From: Burkholderiaceae bacterium
GTDB taxonomy: Bacteria > Pseudomonadota > Gammaproteobacteria > Burkholderiales > Burkholderiaceae_C
Direction of reading: 5' to 3'
DNA: 64,000 bases
Assembly: GCA_017848435.1 (NCBI GenBank)
Contig: JAFEHU010000021.1
Coordinates: 62,001 to 126,000 of the forward strand
The notes below the pieces were generated by a model that saw only the letters and a list, made by a program, of their open reading frames with translations, did no database searches and had not been told where the DNA came from. This document shows, piece by piece, positions 14,992 through 23,563 of the stretch. Numbering within the stretch: position 1 is the stretch's first letter; every line of letters starts with the position of its first letter. A program made the position numbers and the translations under genes.

Positions 14992-17256
14992 ATGAAGAGC
15001 GAGCCCGCCATCTTGGGTGCAGGGGCCGGGGCAGGCTTGGCCTCGCCGCTGCCGGAGCTGATTGCCGCCACCAGCGCCAGCCTGCCAGTCGAGGCCGACG
15101 CCAAAGCCCGCGCGCGTGCCTTTGCCGAACCGCTGATCGCCAGCGAGACGCTGGACACTGGTGAAAACACGCTCGCCCATGCCGACGCTGTGGCCCGCAT
15201 CGTGGCCGACATTGGCGGCTCCGAGGCGATGCAGGCGGCCAGCTACCTGGTCTATGCCTGCGAGCACCTGAACCGGCCACAAGACGTCATCACCAAGGCC
15301 TTTGGCCCCAACTACGCCGCGCTGGCGGTGGAAACCACCCAGCTGGTGCGGGTGCAGCGCCAGGCGCGCCTGACCCAGGCCAGCGCCAGCGGGAGCGCCA
15401 CGGCGGTGCCCATGGCGCAGAGCGCCGCCGCGCAAACCGAGAACGTGCGCAAGATGCTGCTCGCGTTCTCGCGCGACCTGCGGGTGGTGCTGCTGCGCCT
15501 GGCCTCGCGGCTGCAGACGCTGCGCCACTACGCCGCAACAAAGCTGCCGGTGCCGCCCAGCCTGGCCCGCGAGTCGCTGCAGGTGTTTGCGCCGCTGGCC
15601 AACCGGCTCGGCATCTGGCAGATCAAGTGGGAGATGGAAGACCTGGCCTTCCGTTTCCTGGAGCCCGACACCTACCGCGAAGTCGCCCGGCTGCTGGACG
15701 AAAAACGCGTCGAGCGCGAGGCCTATGTCGAGCAACTGCGCCAGCAGCTTGAGACGCAACTGCGCCAGCAGGGGGTGCTGGCTTCGGTGCAGGGGCGGCC
15801 CAAACACATCTACAGCATCGTCCGCAAGATGCGCGGCAAGTCGCTGGGTTTTGGCCAGGTGCACGACATCCGTGCGCTCCGGGTGGTGGTGCCCACGGTG
15901 GCCGACTGTTATGCCGCGCTGAGCTGGGTGCACGCGCAGCTGTCCCCCGTGGCCAACGAGTTCGACGACTACATCGCCCGGCCCAAGGCCAACGGCTACC
16001 AGTCGCTGCACACCGTGGTGCGCAACGCGCAGGGTCAGCCGATCGAGGTGCAGATCCGCACCCAGGCCATGCACGACCATGCCGAACACGGTGTTGCCGC
16101 GCACTGGGCCTACAAGGAAGCCGGCAGCAAAGGCTACAGCGGTGTCTCCGCCAGCGGCGAGTACGACGCCAAGATCGCGGTGCTGCGCCAGCTGCTGGCC
16201 TGGGAGCGCGACCTGTCAGGCAGCGACGGCCACCAGGGCCTGTTTGACGACCGCATCTATGTGCTGACGCCCAACGCCGCCATCGTCGAACTCCCGCAGG
16301 GTGCCACGCCGGTGGACTTTGCCTACAGCGTGCACACCAGCCTGGGCCACCGCTGCCGTGGCGCACGGGTGGACGGCGCGATGGTGCCGCTCAACACGCC
16401 GCTGCAGAACGGCCAGACGGTCGAGGTCAGCACGGTGAAAGAGGGCGGGCCGTCGCGCGACTGGCTCAACGCCGAGCTGGGCTTTCTGGTCAGCCACCGG
16501 GCGCGGGCCAAGGTGCGCGCCTGGTTCAACCTGCAGCAGCAGCACGAGACCACCGCCCGGGGCCGCGAGGCGGTGGAAAAACTGTTGCAGCGCGAAGGCA
16601 AGACCGCCATCAAACTGGAAGACCTGGCCTCGCAACTCGGCTTCAAATCGGCCGACGACCTGTTCCACGTGGTGGGCAAGGACGAGTTCTCGCTGCGCAG
16701 CATCGAGGCGCTGTTCAAGCCCGCCGAACCGGTGCTGCCGCAAGACGAATTCCTGCTGCTGAAAAAATTCCGCCAGGGCGACAAGGCCGCCAGCGCGTCC
16801 AGCAAAGGCGGTGTGCTGGTGGTGGGCATCGACTCGCTGATGACCCAGCTCGCCAAGTGCTGCAAGCCCGCGCCGCCCGACGAGATTCTGGGCTTTGTCA
16901 CCCGTGGCAAAGGCGTCAGCGTGCACCGCGCCGACTGCAGCAACTTCCGTGAAATGGTCGCCCGCAACGGCGAGCGCGTGATCGAGGTCGAGTGGGGCCG
17001 CCCCAAAGGTGCCACCGATGCGGCCGTCTACCCGGTGGACGTGACCGTTGAAGCCGCCGACCGGCAAGGCCTGCTGCGCGACATCTCCGAGGTGTTCGCA
17101 CGCGAGAAAATGAACGTCATTGGCGTGCAGACCCAGACCGTCAAAGGCACGGCATGGATGACCTTCACCGTCGAGGTGGCCGATGCCGGCCGCCTGCGCC
17201 ATGTGATGGCGCAAGTCAACGGCGTGGCCAATGTCCGCTCCACCCGCCGACGTTGA
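14992..17256 (+). CDS. relA: (p)ppGpp synthetase RelA
   Basis: 754 residues. Makes (p)ppGpp from ATP and GDP/GTP on starved ribosomes. The HD region lacks the HDxxED hydrolase motif (residues around YLVYACEHLNRPQD), so hydrolysis is not expected. The synthetase domain carries EFDD ahead of RPKANGYQSLH, the acidic form typical of RelA rather than the RxKD form of SpoT. TGS (about 420-480), zinc-finger-like CCKPAPPDEI and C-terminal ACT/RRM regions (VTVEAADRQGLLRDIS) follow in the usual order. Full length for the family. Confidence 0.95.
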   Translation: MKSEPAILGAGAGAGLASPLPELIAATSASLPVEADAKARARAFAEPLIASETLDTGENTLAHADAVARIVADIGGSEAMQAASYLVYACEHLNRPQDVITKAFGPNYAALAVETTQLVRVQRQARLTQASASGSATAVPMAQSAAAQTENVRKMLLAFSRDLRVVLLRLASRLQTLRHYAATKLPVPPSLARESLQVFAPLANRLGIWQIKWEMEDLAFRFLEPDTYREVARLLDEKRVEREAYVEQLRQQLETQLRQQGVLASVQGRPKHIYSIVRKMRGKSLGFGQVHDIRALRVVVPTVADCYAALSWVHAQLSPVANEFDDYIARPKANGYQSLHTVVRNAQGQPIEVQIRTQAMHDHAEHGVAAHWAYKEAGSKGYSGVSASGEYDAKIAVLRQLLAWERDLSGSDGHQGLFDDRIYVLTPNAAIVELPQGATPVDFAYSVHTSLGHRCRGARVDGAMVPLNTPLQNGQTVEVSTVKEGGPSRDWLNAELGFLVSHRARAKVRAWFNLQQQHETTARGREAVEKLLQREGKTAIKLEDLASQLGFKSADDLFHVVGKDEFSLRSIEALFKPAEPVLPQDEFLLLKKFRQGDKAASASSKGGVLVVGIDSLMTQLAKCCKPAPPDEILGFVTRGKGVSVHRADCSNFREMVARNGERVIEVEWGRPKGATDAAVYPVDVTVEAADRQGLLRDISEVFAREKMNVIGVQTQTVKGTAWMTFTVEVADAGRLRHVMAQVNGVANVRSTRRR

Positions 17257-17278
17257 GGCAAAACAACGGCTCGTCTGC

Positions 17279-17287
17279 TGTTATAAT
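17279..17287 (+). promoter_or_regulatory. Extended -10 promoter of tRNA-Val
   Basis: TG-T-TATAAT, with TATAAT at 17282-17287, about 19 bases before the tRNA. No good -35 was found at 16-18 bp spacing, which an extended -10 can tolerate. Confidence 0.6.
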
Positions 17288-17305
17288 TTGAGGCTGAATT
17301 GATTT

Positions 17306-17382
17306 AGGCGCGTAGCTCAGCTGGTTAGAGCACCACCTTGACATGGTGGGGGTCGTTGGTTCGAGTCCAATCGCGCCTACCA
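17306..17382 (+). tRNA. tRNA-Val (GAC)
   Basis: 77 nt with encoded CCA. Acceptor AGGCGCG pairs with CGCGCCT; the anticodon stem CCACC/GGTGG holds loop TTGACAT, giving anticodon GAC. D-loop TAGCTCAGCTGGTTAGAGC and T-loop TTCGAGT are standard. It stands alone between relA and phaR and is followed by three hairpins. Confidence 0.97.
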
Positions 17383-17430
17383 ATAACACCACGTTATTGG
17401 TATTTGTCTGATGCCCGTCAGGCATCTTCT

Positions 17431-17457
17431 TGAAAGCCACCGCGCTTTCAATTTTTT
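17431..17457 (+). terminator. Rho-independent terminator after tRNA-Val
   Basis: TGAAAGC-caccgc-GCTTTCA followed by ATTTTTT. Two further hairpins lie between it and the tRNA: CCAATAAC/GTTATTGG at 17380-17400 and GATGCC/GGCATC at 17410-17426. Confidence 0.85.
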
Positions 17458-17531
17458 CTCCCACACGACGCACCGGCTTCCAGGCTCAGGGTAATCCTTA
17501 GCGGGTCTTCTGGCGGCCCTCCTAGAATGTG

Positions 17532-17542
17532 TTGCACTGCAA
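17532..17542. promoter_or_regulatory. Likely PhaR operator (autoregulation)
   Basis: TTGCA-C-TGCAA, a perfect inverted repeat around one base, 35 bases before phaR. PhaR repressors of Paracoccus and Cupriavidus bind TGC/GCA-type repeats in their own promoters. Assignment is by motif and position. Confidence 0.6.
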
Positions 17543-17577
17543 TATGTCAGTTTTGTTAACCCTGTGGAGGCCCGCCC

Positions 17578-18111
17578 GTGGCAGATAAACCGGCAGACGC
17601 TGCCCAAGGCGCCCAGCGCGTCATCAAGAAGTACCCGAACCGCCGGCTGTACGACACCAACACCTCGTCCTACATCACGCTGGCCGAGGTCAAGCGGCTG
17701 GTCATGGCGAGCGAACTGTTTGTGGTGCGCGACGCCAAGACCGGTGAAGACCTGACGCGCAGCATCCTGCTGCAGATCATTCTGGAAGAAGAGGCCGGCG
17801 GCGCGCCGATGTTCACCGAGGCGGTGCTGGCCAACATCATCCGTTTCTATGGCCACGCGATGCAGAGCTTCATGGGCCCTTACCTGGAAAACAACGTTCA
17901 GGCGCTGATGGACATGCAGACGAAATTGACCGAACAGTCCAAGGGCCTCACACCCGAGATGTGGGCCCAGTTCCTGAGCATGAAGTCGCCGGCGATGCAG
18001 GGCATGATGGGCAGCTACGCCGAGCAGTCCAAAGGGCTCTTCGTGCAGATGCAGGAGCAGATGCAGAAGCAGGCCGAGCAGATGTTCGGTGCGTTTGGCC
18101 TGAAGCGTTGA
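17578..18111 (+). CDS. phaR: Polyhydroxyalkanoate synthesis repressor PhaR
   Basis: 177 residues. The N-terminal PHB/PHA accumulation regulator domain (VIKKYPNRRLYDTNTSSYITL, about residues 15-35) binds DNA and PHA granules. A second conserved block (EDLTRSILLQIILEEEAGGAPMF) and a Met/Gln-rich C-terminal helix follow. PhaR represses phasin genes and itself, and is released when it binds nascent PHA. The start is GTG 17578 with TGGAGG upstream. A TTGCACTGCAA palindrome lies in the leader. bktB and 3-hydroxybutyrate dehydrogenase are 4-6 kb upstream. Confidence 0.94.
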   Translation: MADKPADAAQGAQRVIKKYPNRRLYDTNTSSYITLAEVKRLVMASELFVVRDAKTGEDLTRSILLQIILEEEAGGAPMFTEAVLANIIRFYGHAMQSFMGPYLENNVQALMDMQTKLTEQSKGLTPEMWAQFLSMKSPAMQGMMGSYAEQSKGLFVQMQEQMQKQAEQMFGAFGLKR

Positions 18112-18162
18112 GGTCATTCACAACGGCCCCGGTGCCGCGCCGATTGCGGGGACAATAGCGGG

Positions 18163-19572
18163 ATGAGCGAAACCATTTCCCCAGCCCGCGCCCCTGCCAG
18201 TCCAACAGCCCCGCGTGTGGGCTTTGTCAGCCTCGGTTGCCCCAAGGCGCTGACCGACTCCGAACTGATCCTCACGCAACTCAGCGCCGAGGGGTACCAG
18301 ACCTCCAAGACCCTGGAGGGGGCCGACCTGGTGATCGTCAACACCTGTGGCTTCATTGACGACGCCGTCCGGGAAAGCCTGGACACGATTGGCGAAGCAT
18401 TGGCCGAGAACGGCAAGGTGATCGTCACCGGGTGTTTGGGGGCCAAGGCCGGCGATGGTGGTGGCAACCTGGTGCGCCAGATGCACCCCAGCGTGCTGGC
18501 GGTCACCGGACCACACGCCACGCAGGAGGTGATGGACGCGGTGCACGCCAACCTGCCCAAGCCGCACGACCCCTTCATCGACCTGGTGCCCAACAGTTTT
18601 GGCGTGGCGGGCATCAAGCTCACGCCGCGCCACTACGCCTACCTGAAGATCAGCGAGGGCTGCAACCACCGCTGCACCTTCTGCATCATCCCGTCGATGC
18701 GTGGCGATCTGGTCAGCCGTCCGATTGGTGAGGTGCTCAACGACGCGCGTGCACTGTTCGAAGGCGGCGTTAAAGAACTGCTGGTGATCAGCCAGGACAC
18801 GTCGGCCTATGGGGTGGATGTGAAGTACCGCACCGGCTTCTGGGACGGCAAGCCGGTCAAGACCCGCATGCTGGAACTGGTGCAGACGCTGGGCGAGATG
18901 GCCGAGCCCTATGGCGCCTGGGTCCGCTTGCATTACGTCTATCCCTACCCGAGCGTGGACGAGGTGATTCCCTTGATGGCCACCGGCAAGGTCTTGCCTT
19001 ACCTCGACGTGCCATTCCAGCACAGCCACCCCGATGTGCTGCGCCGCATGAAGCGGCCGGCCAGCGGTGAAAAGAACCTGGAGCGCATCGCCCGCTGGCG
19101 CGAGGTGTGCCCCGAGATCGTGATCCGCAGCACCTTCATTGCCGGTTTTCCCGGTGAGACCGAGGCCGAATTCGAGGACCTGCTGGCCTTTTTGCGCGAA
19201 GCCGAGATCGACCGCGCGGGCTGTTTTGCCTACAGCCCGGTGGAAGGGGCTTTGGCCAACGCCATTCCCGGCATGCTGCCAGCCGAGTTGCGTGAAGAGC
19301 GGCGGGCGCGTTTCATGGCGGTGGCCGAGGCGGTGTCGGTGGCCAAACTGCAGCGCCGCATTGGCGCCAACATGCAGGTGCTGGTGGATTCGGCACCCGG
19401 CATGGGCCGCAAAGGCGGCGTGGGCCGCAGCTATGCCGATGCGCCAGAGATCGATGGCACAGTGAAACTGCTGCCACCCGAGAAGGCCAGCAAGACGCTG
19501 AAGGCCGGTGAATTCACCCGCGCCCGCATTGTGGGCGTGCAAGGCCATGATCTGGTGGCGGTGCCGGTCTGA
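18163..19572 (+). CDS. rimO: Ribosomal protein S12 methylthiotransferase RimO
   Basis: 469 residues. Adds a methylthio group to Asp of ribosomal protein S12. It has three parts: an N-terminal MTTase domain with auxiliary-cluster cysteines Cys26 ([12 protein letters not shown]), Cys62 (NTCGF) and Cys91 (TGCLG); a radical-SAM domain with Cys167, Cys171 and Cys174 (CNHRCTFC); and a C-terminal TRAM domain (about residues 405-469). [12 protein letters not shown] separates RimO from MiaB. The ATG at 18163 follows phaR by 51 bases on the same strand. A terminator at 19596 closes the unit. Confidence 0.95.
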   Translation: MSETISPARAPASPTAPRVGFVSLGCPKALTDSELILTQLSAEGYQTSKTLEGADLVIVNTCGFIDDAVRESLDTIGEALAENGKVIVTGCLGAKAGDGGGNLVRQMHPSVLAVTGPHATQEVMDAVHANLPKPHDPFIDLVPNSFGVAGIKLTPRHYAYLKISEGCNHRCTFCIIPSMRGDLVSRPIGEVLNDARALFEGGVKELLVISQDTSAYGVDVKYRTGFWDGKPVKTRMLELVQTLGEMAEPYGAWVRLHYVYPYPSVDEVIPLMATGKVLPYLDVPFQHSHPDVLRRMKRPASGEKNLERIARWREVCPEIVIRSTFIAGFPGETEAEFEDLLAFLREAEIDRAGCFAYSPVEGALANAIPGMLPAELREERRARFMAVAEAVSVAKLQRRIGANMQVLVDSAPGMGRKGGVGRSYADAPEIDGTVKLLPPEKASKTLKAGEFTRARIVGVQGHDLVAVPV

Positions 19573-19595
19573 CAACCGGAACTGCGCCACACAAG

Positions 19596-19625
19596 AAAAA
19601 AGCCGCTGGATCACAGCGGCTTTTT
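19596..19625. terminator. Bidirectional terminator between rimO and tRNA-Leu
   Basis: AAAAAGCCGCTG pairs with CAGCGGCTTTTT around a short loop. T-tracts face both ways, so it can end rimO (+) and tRNA-Leu (-). Confidence 0.9.
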
Positions 19626-19669
19626 ATCAACAACCCAACCAGTCAATCGTATAAATGACTGCCTTAAGA

Positions 19670-19754
<85 letters not shown>

Positions 19755-19785
19755 ATTTCAGGAAAGAGAGAATTGTATCAAAACT

Positions 19786-22047
19786 ATGAGCCCTACCAGC
19801 GGATTGCTGGATGAATTTGATGGAACCGTTCAAGGCCACCGCGATGGCCACGGTTTTGTGGTGCGCGATGACGGTGAAGCCGACATCTATTTGCCCCCCA
19901 ATGAAATGCGCGCGGTGCTGCACAAAGACCGGGTCAAGGCCCGCATCGTGCGGCAGGACCGGCGTGGCCGACCGGAGGGCCGCGTGGTGGAAATCACCGA
20001 GCGGCCACCGCACGCCATCATTGGCCGGCTGCTGCAGGAAAGCGGTGTCTGGCTGGTGGCCCCGGAAGACAAACGCTACGGGCAAGACATCCTGGTGCCC
20101 AAGACCGGCACCGGCTCGGCCAAGCCGGGCCAGGTGGTGGTGATCGAGCTCACCGAACCCCCCAGCCTGTTTGGCCAGCCGGTCGGCCGTGTGAAGGAGG
20201 TGCTGGGCGAGGTGGACGATCCCGGCATGGAGATCGAGATCGCGGTGCGCAAGTACGCGGTGCCACACGAGTTCTCCGAAGCCTGCATTGCGCTGGCACG
20301 CACGCTGCCGGACAAGGTGCGGCCACAAGACAAGAAGCACCGCATCGACCTGACCGACGTGCCGCTGGTCACCATCGACGGCGAAGACGCGCGTGACTTT
20401 GACGACGCGGTCTACTGCGAACCGGTGAAGACCGGACGCGGCAAGTCGGCTTTCACCGGCTGGCGTTTGCTGGTGGCGATTGCCGATGTGAGCCACTATG
20501 TGGAGACCGGCAGCGCCATTGACGTGGACGCCTACGACCGTGCCACCAGCGTGTACTTCCCGCGCCGCGTCATTCCCATGCTGCCAGAGAAGCTCTCCAA
20601 CGGCCTGTGCTCGCTCAACCCCGAGGTGGAGCGGCTGTGCATGGTGTGCGACATGCTGGTCACCGCCACTGGCGAGGTGCATGCCTACCAGTTCTACCCG
20701 GCGGTGATGTTCAGCCACGCGCGCTTCACCTACACCGAGGTGGCTGCCATCCTGGCCAACACCCGTGGCCCGGAAGCCGCCAAGCGCAAGACGCTGGTGC
20801 CGCAACTGCTGAACCTGCACGACGTCTACCAGGCGCTGTTGAAGGCGCGCGCGGTGCGGGGCGCGGTGGACTTCGAGACCACCGAGACGCAAATTGTTTG
20901 CGACGACAACGGCCGCATCGAGAAGATCGTGCCGCGCACCCGCAACGTGGCGCACCGTGTGATTGAAGAGGCGATGCTGGCGGCCAACGTCTGCAGCGCC
21001 GACTTCATTGCGCAGAGCAAACACCCCGGCCTGTTCCGGGTGCACGAAGGCCCGACGCCGGAGAAAAAAGACATTCTGCGCGGTTACCTGAAAGCCATGG
21101 GCGTGGGCCTGACCATCAGCGACGACCCGGCGCCGGGCGAGTTCCAGAAAATCGCCGAGGCGACCAAGGAGCGGCCCGACGCGCAGCAGATCCACACCAT
21201 GCTGCTACGCTCCATGCAGCAGGCGATCTACACGCCGATCAACAGCGGCCACTTCGGGCTGGCCTATGAGGCCTACACCCACTTCACCAGCCCGATCCGC
21301 CGTTACCCCGACCTGCTGGTGCACCGGGTCATCAAGGCCACGCTGGCGAAGATCAAGTACCAGCTGCCGGCGCTGCCAACACCCGGCGAAGCGCACGCCA
21401 AGCTGGGCAAGCGCCTGTTGAGCCAGAAGGTGAAGAACCCTTCCCAGAAGCCGGTGAAGAAGCTGACGGCCGAGCAGTTGGCCTGGGAGGCCGCTGGCCT
21501 GCACTGCAGTGCCAACGAACGCCGTGCCGACGAAGCCAGCCGCGACGTGGAGGCCTGGCTCAAGTGCAAGTACATGCGCGAACACCTGGGCGAGGAGTTT
21601 GGTGGCGTGGTGAGTTCGGCCACCAGCTTCGGCATCTTTGTCACGCTGGACGCGCTGTATGTGGAAGGGCTGGTGCACATCACCGAACTGGGTGGCGAGT
21701 ACTTCAAGTTCGACGAGGCGCGGCAGGAGCTGCGCGGCGAACGCACCGGTATCCGCTACGCGATTGGCACCCGCGTGCGCATCCAGGTCAGCCGGGTGGA
21801 CCTGGACGGCCGCAAGATCGACTTCCGCCTGGTGCGCGAGGGCGAAGAGCTGCTCGGCCGGGCGATGAAGGACAAAGGCGTTTTGCCACCGCTGGACGAT
21901 TCGGGCAAGCCGTCGGGGCGTGCGCCCAAACGGGCGGCCAAGGCCGCCGCAGGCCCAAGCAAATCGCCGATCCAGGCGCTGAAGGCGGCGGTCAAGCTGG
22001 CCGCTGGCGCTGCCAGCAAGAAAAAAGGGCGCAAGCCGCGCCGTTGA
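19786..22047 (+). CDS. rnr: Ribonuclease R
   Basis: 753 residues; a processive 3'-5' exoribonuclease able to unwind structured RNA. Order: N-terminal cold-shock-like OB domains, the RNB catalytic domain with the Asp cluster (TIDGEDARDFDDAVYC), YTHFTSPIRRYPDLLVHR, then an S1 domain (GVVSSATSFGIFVTL) and a basic Lys/Arg-rich tail (KKKGRKPRR). ATG 19786 is chosen; the open frame runs back to 19669 only because it reads antisense through tRNA-Leu. It converges on nnr with four bases between stops. Confidence 0.94.
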   Translation: MSPTSGLLDEFDGTVQGHRDGHGFVVRDDGEADIYLPPNEMRAVLHKDRVKARIVRQDRRGRPEGRVVEITERPPHAIIGRLLQESGVWLVAPEDKRYGQDILVPKTGTGSAKPGQVVVIELTEPPSLFGQPVGRVKEVLGEVDDPGMEIEIAVRKYAVPHEFSEACIALARTLPDKVRPQDKKHRIDLTDVPLVTIDGEDARDFDDAVYCEPVKTGRGKSAFTGWRLLVAIADVSHYVETGSAIDVDAYDRATSVYFPRRVIPMLPEKLSNGLCSLNPEVERLCMVCDMLVTATGEVHAYQFYPAVMFSHARFTYTEVAAILANTRGPEAAKRKTLVPQLLNLHDVYQALLKARAVRGAVDFETTETQIVCDDNGRIEKIVPRTRNVAHRVIEEAMLAANVCSADFIAQSKHPGLFRVHEGPTPEKKDILRGYLKAMGVGLTISDDPAPGEFQKIAEATKERPDAQQIHTMLLRSMQQAIYTPINSGHFGLAYEAYTHFTSPIRRYPDLLVHRVIKATLAKIKYQLPALPTPGEAHAKLGKRLLSQKVKNPSQKPVKKLTAEQLAWEAAGLHCSANERRADEASRDVEAWLKCKYMREHLGEEFGGVVSSATSFGIFVTLDALYVEGLVHITELGGEYFKFDEARQELRGERTGIRYAIGTRVRIQVSRVDLDGRKIDFRLVREGEELLGRAMKDKGVLPPLDDSGKPSGRAPKRAAKAAAGPSKSPIQALKAAVKLAAGAASKKKGRKPRR

Positions 22048-22051
22048 GCGG

Positions 22052-23563
22052 TCAGGTGGTGATGGCGCGGGCCAGTGCCTGCGCCGTCAGCGCCTGGTCG
22101 GCTGGCCACTGGTCGGCCAACTGACCGTGGTGGAACACCACCTCGGCCGCGCACTGCTGTGCCTGCGCTGTGTTGACTATGGGGCCAAGCTGTGCCAGCC
22201 GTGCGCCCAGCCAGCCGGCCAGCACGTCGCCGCTGCCGGCGGTGCCCAGGCGGCCGTTGCCTGTGGGGTTGAGCAGTGGCACCTGGCCGGGTGCGGCGAC
22301 CACGGTGCCCGAGCCTTTGAGCACCACCACGCAGTTCAACCCAGCGGCCAGTGCCTGTGCCGCCGCCAGCCGGTCGCTTTGCACCTGGGCGGTGCTGCAC
22401 CCCAAAAGGCGTGCGGCTTCCAGTGGGTGGGGCGTCAGCACCGTGGTGCGTTGGCGTGCGCCCCGGGCCAGCAACAACTGGCGCAGTGCGGTGTCGGTGG
22501 CCATGGCGTTCAGCGCGTCGGCGTCCAGCACCAGCGCGGCGGGTGTGGCGAGTGCACGGGGCAGCAGCGCGCGCACCATTTCCCCGCCACCACAACCGCA
22601 GACCAGCGTGCTGCGCTGCCAGTCCAGCGCGCCGGGCGAACGGAACATCAACTCGGGTTGCTGCGGGTCCACCGTGGGGCCTTGGCCGTCCAGCAGGGCC
22701 ACAAACACCCGGCCTGCGCCGGCGTGCAGCGCGGCGGTGGCGGCCAGCAAGGCGGCACCGGCCATGCCGGGCGCGCCGCCAAGCACCGCCACGTCGCCCC
22801 GCGTGCCTTTGTGGGCCGCGTGGGGGTGCGCCACCGGCTGTGCTGGGCGGGTCAACCGCGCATCGGCGGGGTGGGCGCTCAAAGCGACACCGAGGTCGTC
22901 GAACCACAGCGTGCCGCAGGCGTCCCGACCCTCGCCCAGGAGCAGTCCAGGCTTCACGGTGAGCAGTGTGAGCGTGTTTTCTGCATGAAATCGTGCGCCA
23001 GCCTTAGTGGAATCTAGCTGGTTAGCTCCTGAAAACATAGCAAGCTGGCCGTTGTCGGCATTCAGGCCCGAAGGCACATCCACGGCCAGCACGGGCGCGG
23101 CGCAGCGTGAGAGCGCCGCAAGGCAATCTGCCAGCGGGCCGGGTGCCATGGGCCTCGCACCAATGCCCAGCAGGGCGTCGATGGCCAGGTCTTGGGGGGT
23201 GAGGCCGGGCGGTGCATGGGCGGCAAAGCGCACGCCCGCCTGCTGCGCACGTTGCAGCGCGGCGGCCGCGTCGGTCTGCAGGGCCTGTGTGGGCGGCAGG
23301 TGGGTGACGGTCACGTCCCAGCCCCAGGCCTGCAGGTGCGCCGCGGCTTCCAGGCCGTCACCACCGTTGTTTCCGGGGCCACAGGCTACCCAGCCTGCGC
23401 GGGCGTGGGGGGCGAGCGCCATCGCCAGCCGGGCAATGGCCAGCCCGGCGCGTTGCATCAGGGCGTGGGGTGGCAGCAGGGCCTGGGCTTGCTGCTCAAG
23501 GGCGCGGGTGCGGGCAATGCCGTGGACCGGCCACGCCATGCCGGGGGTGAATCGAATGGTCAT
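22052..23563 (-). CDS. nnr: Bifunctional NAD(P)H-hydrate epimerase / dehydratase
   Basis: 503 residues. The N-terminal YjeF epimerase domain (CGPGNNGGDGLEAA, DALLGIG) repairs R-NADHX to the S form. The C-terminal ribokinase-like domain (HKGTRGDVAVLGG, NPTGNGRLGTAGSGDVLAGWLGA) dehydrates it with ADP. At about residues 175-195 the protein reads LAMFSGANQLDSTKAGARF where relatives have a short turn. This stretch is encoded antisense by a copy of the dispersed 65-bp element, in the one antisense frame without a stop across its core. ATG start overlaps the stop of the following oxidase gene by 4 bases. Confidence 0.93.
   Translation of the reverse strand: MTIRFTPGMAWPVHGIARTRALEQQAQALLPPHALMQRAGLAIARLAMALAPHARAGWVACGPGNNGGDGLEAAAHLQAWGWDVTVTHLPPTQALQTDAAAALQRAQQAGVRFAAHAPPGLTPQDLAIDALLGIGARPMAPGPLADCLAALSRCAAPVLAVDVPSGLNADNGQLAMFSGANQLDSTKAGARFHAENTLTLLTVKPGLLLGEGRDACGTLWFDDLGVALSAHPADARLTRPAQPVAHPHAAHKGTRGDVAVLGGAPGMAGAALLAATAALHAGAGRVFVALLDGQGPTVDPQQPELMFRSPGALDWQRSTLVCGCGGGEMVRALLPRALATPAALVLDADALNAMATDTALRQLLLARGARQRTTVLTPHPLEAARLLGCSTAQVQSDRLAAAQALAAGLNCVVVLKGSGTVVAAPGQVPLLNPTGNGRLGTAGSGDVLAGWLGARLAQLGPIVNTAQAQQCAAEVVFHHGQLADQWPADQALTAQALARAITT
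22977..23041 (+). repeat. Dispersed ~65-bp element, copy 2 (inside nnr, antisense)
   Basis: TTTT start, core GCCTTAGTGGAATCT at 23001-23015 and 3' end GCTcctgaaaacATAGC. It lies opposite to the direction of nnr and adds about 15-20 residues to the epimerase domain without a stop codon. Confidence 0.8.

Noticed and set aside
14005-16104. 699-codon minus-strand frame opposite the alpha/beta hydrolase and relA
   Set aside because: Antisense shadow; both sense genes have all family motifs.
17216-17473. Minus-strand ORF with GAIGLEPTTPT
   Set aside because: Typical spurious product of reading the antisense of a tRNA and its flanks.
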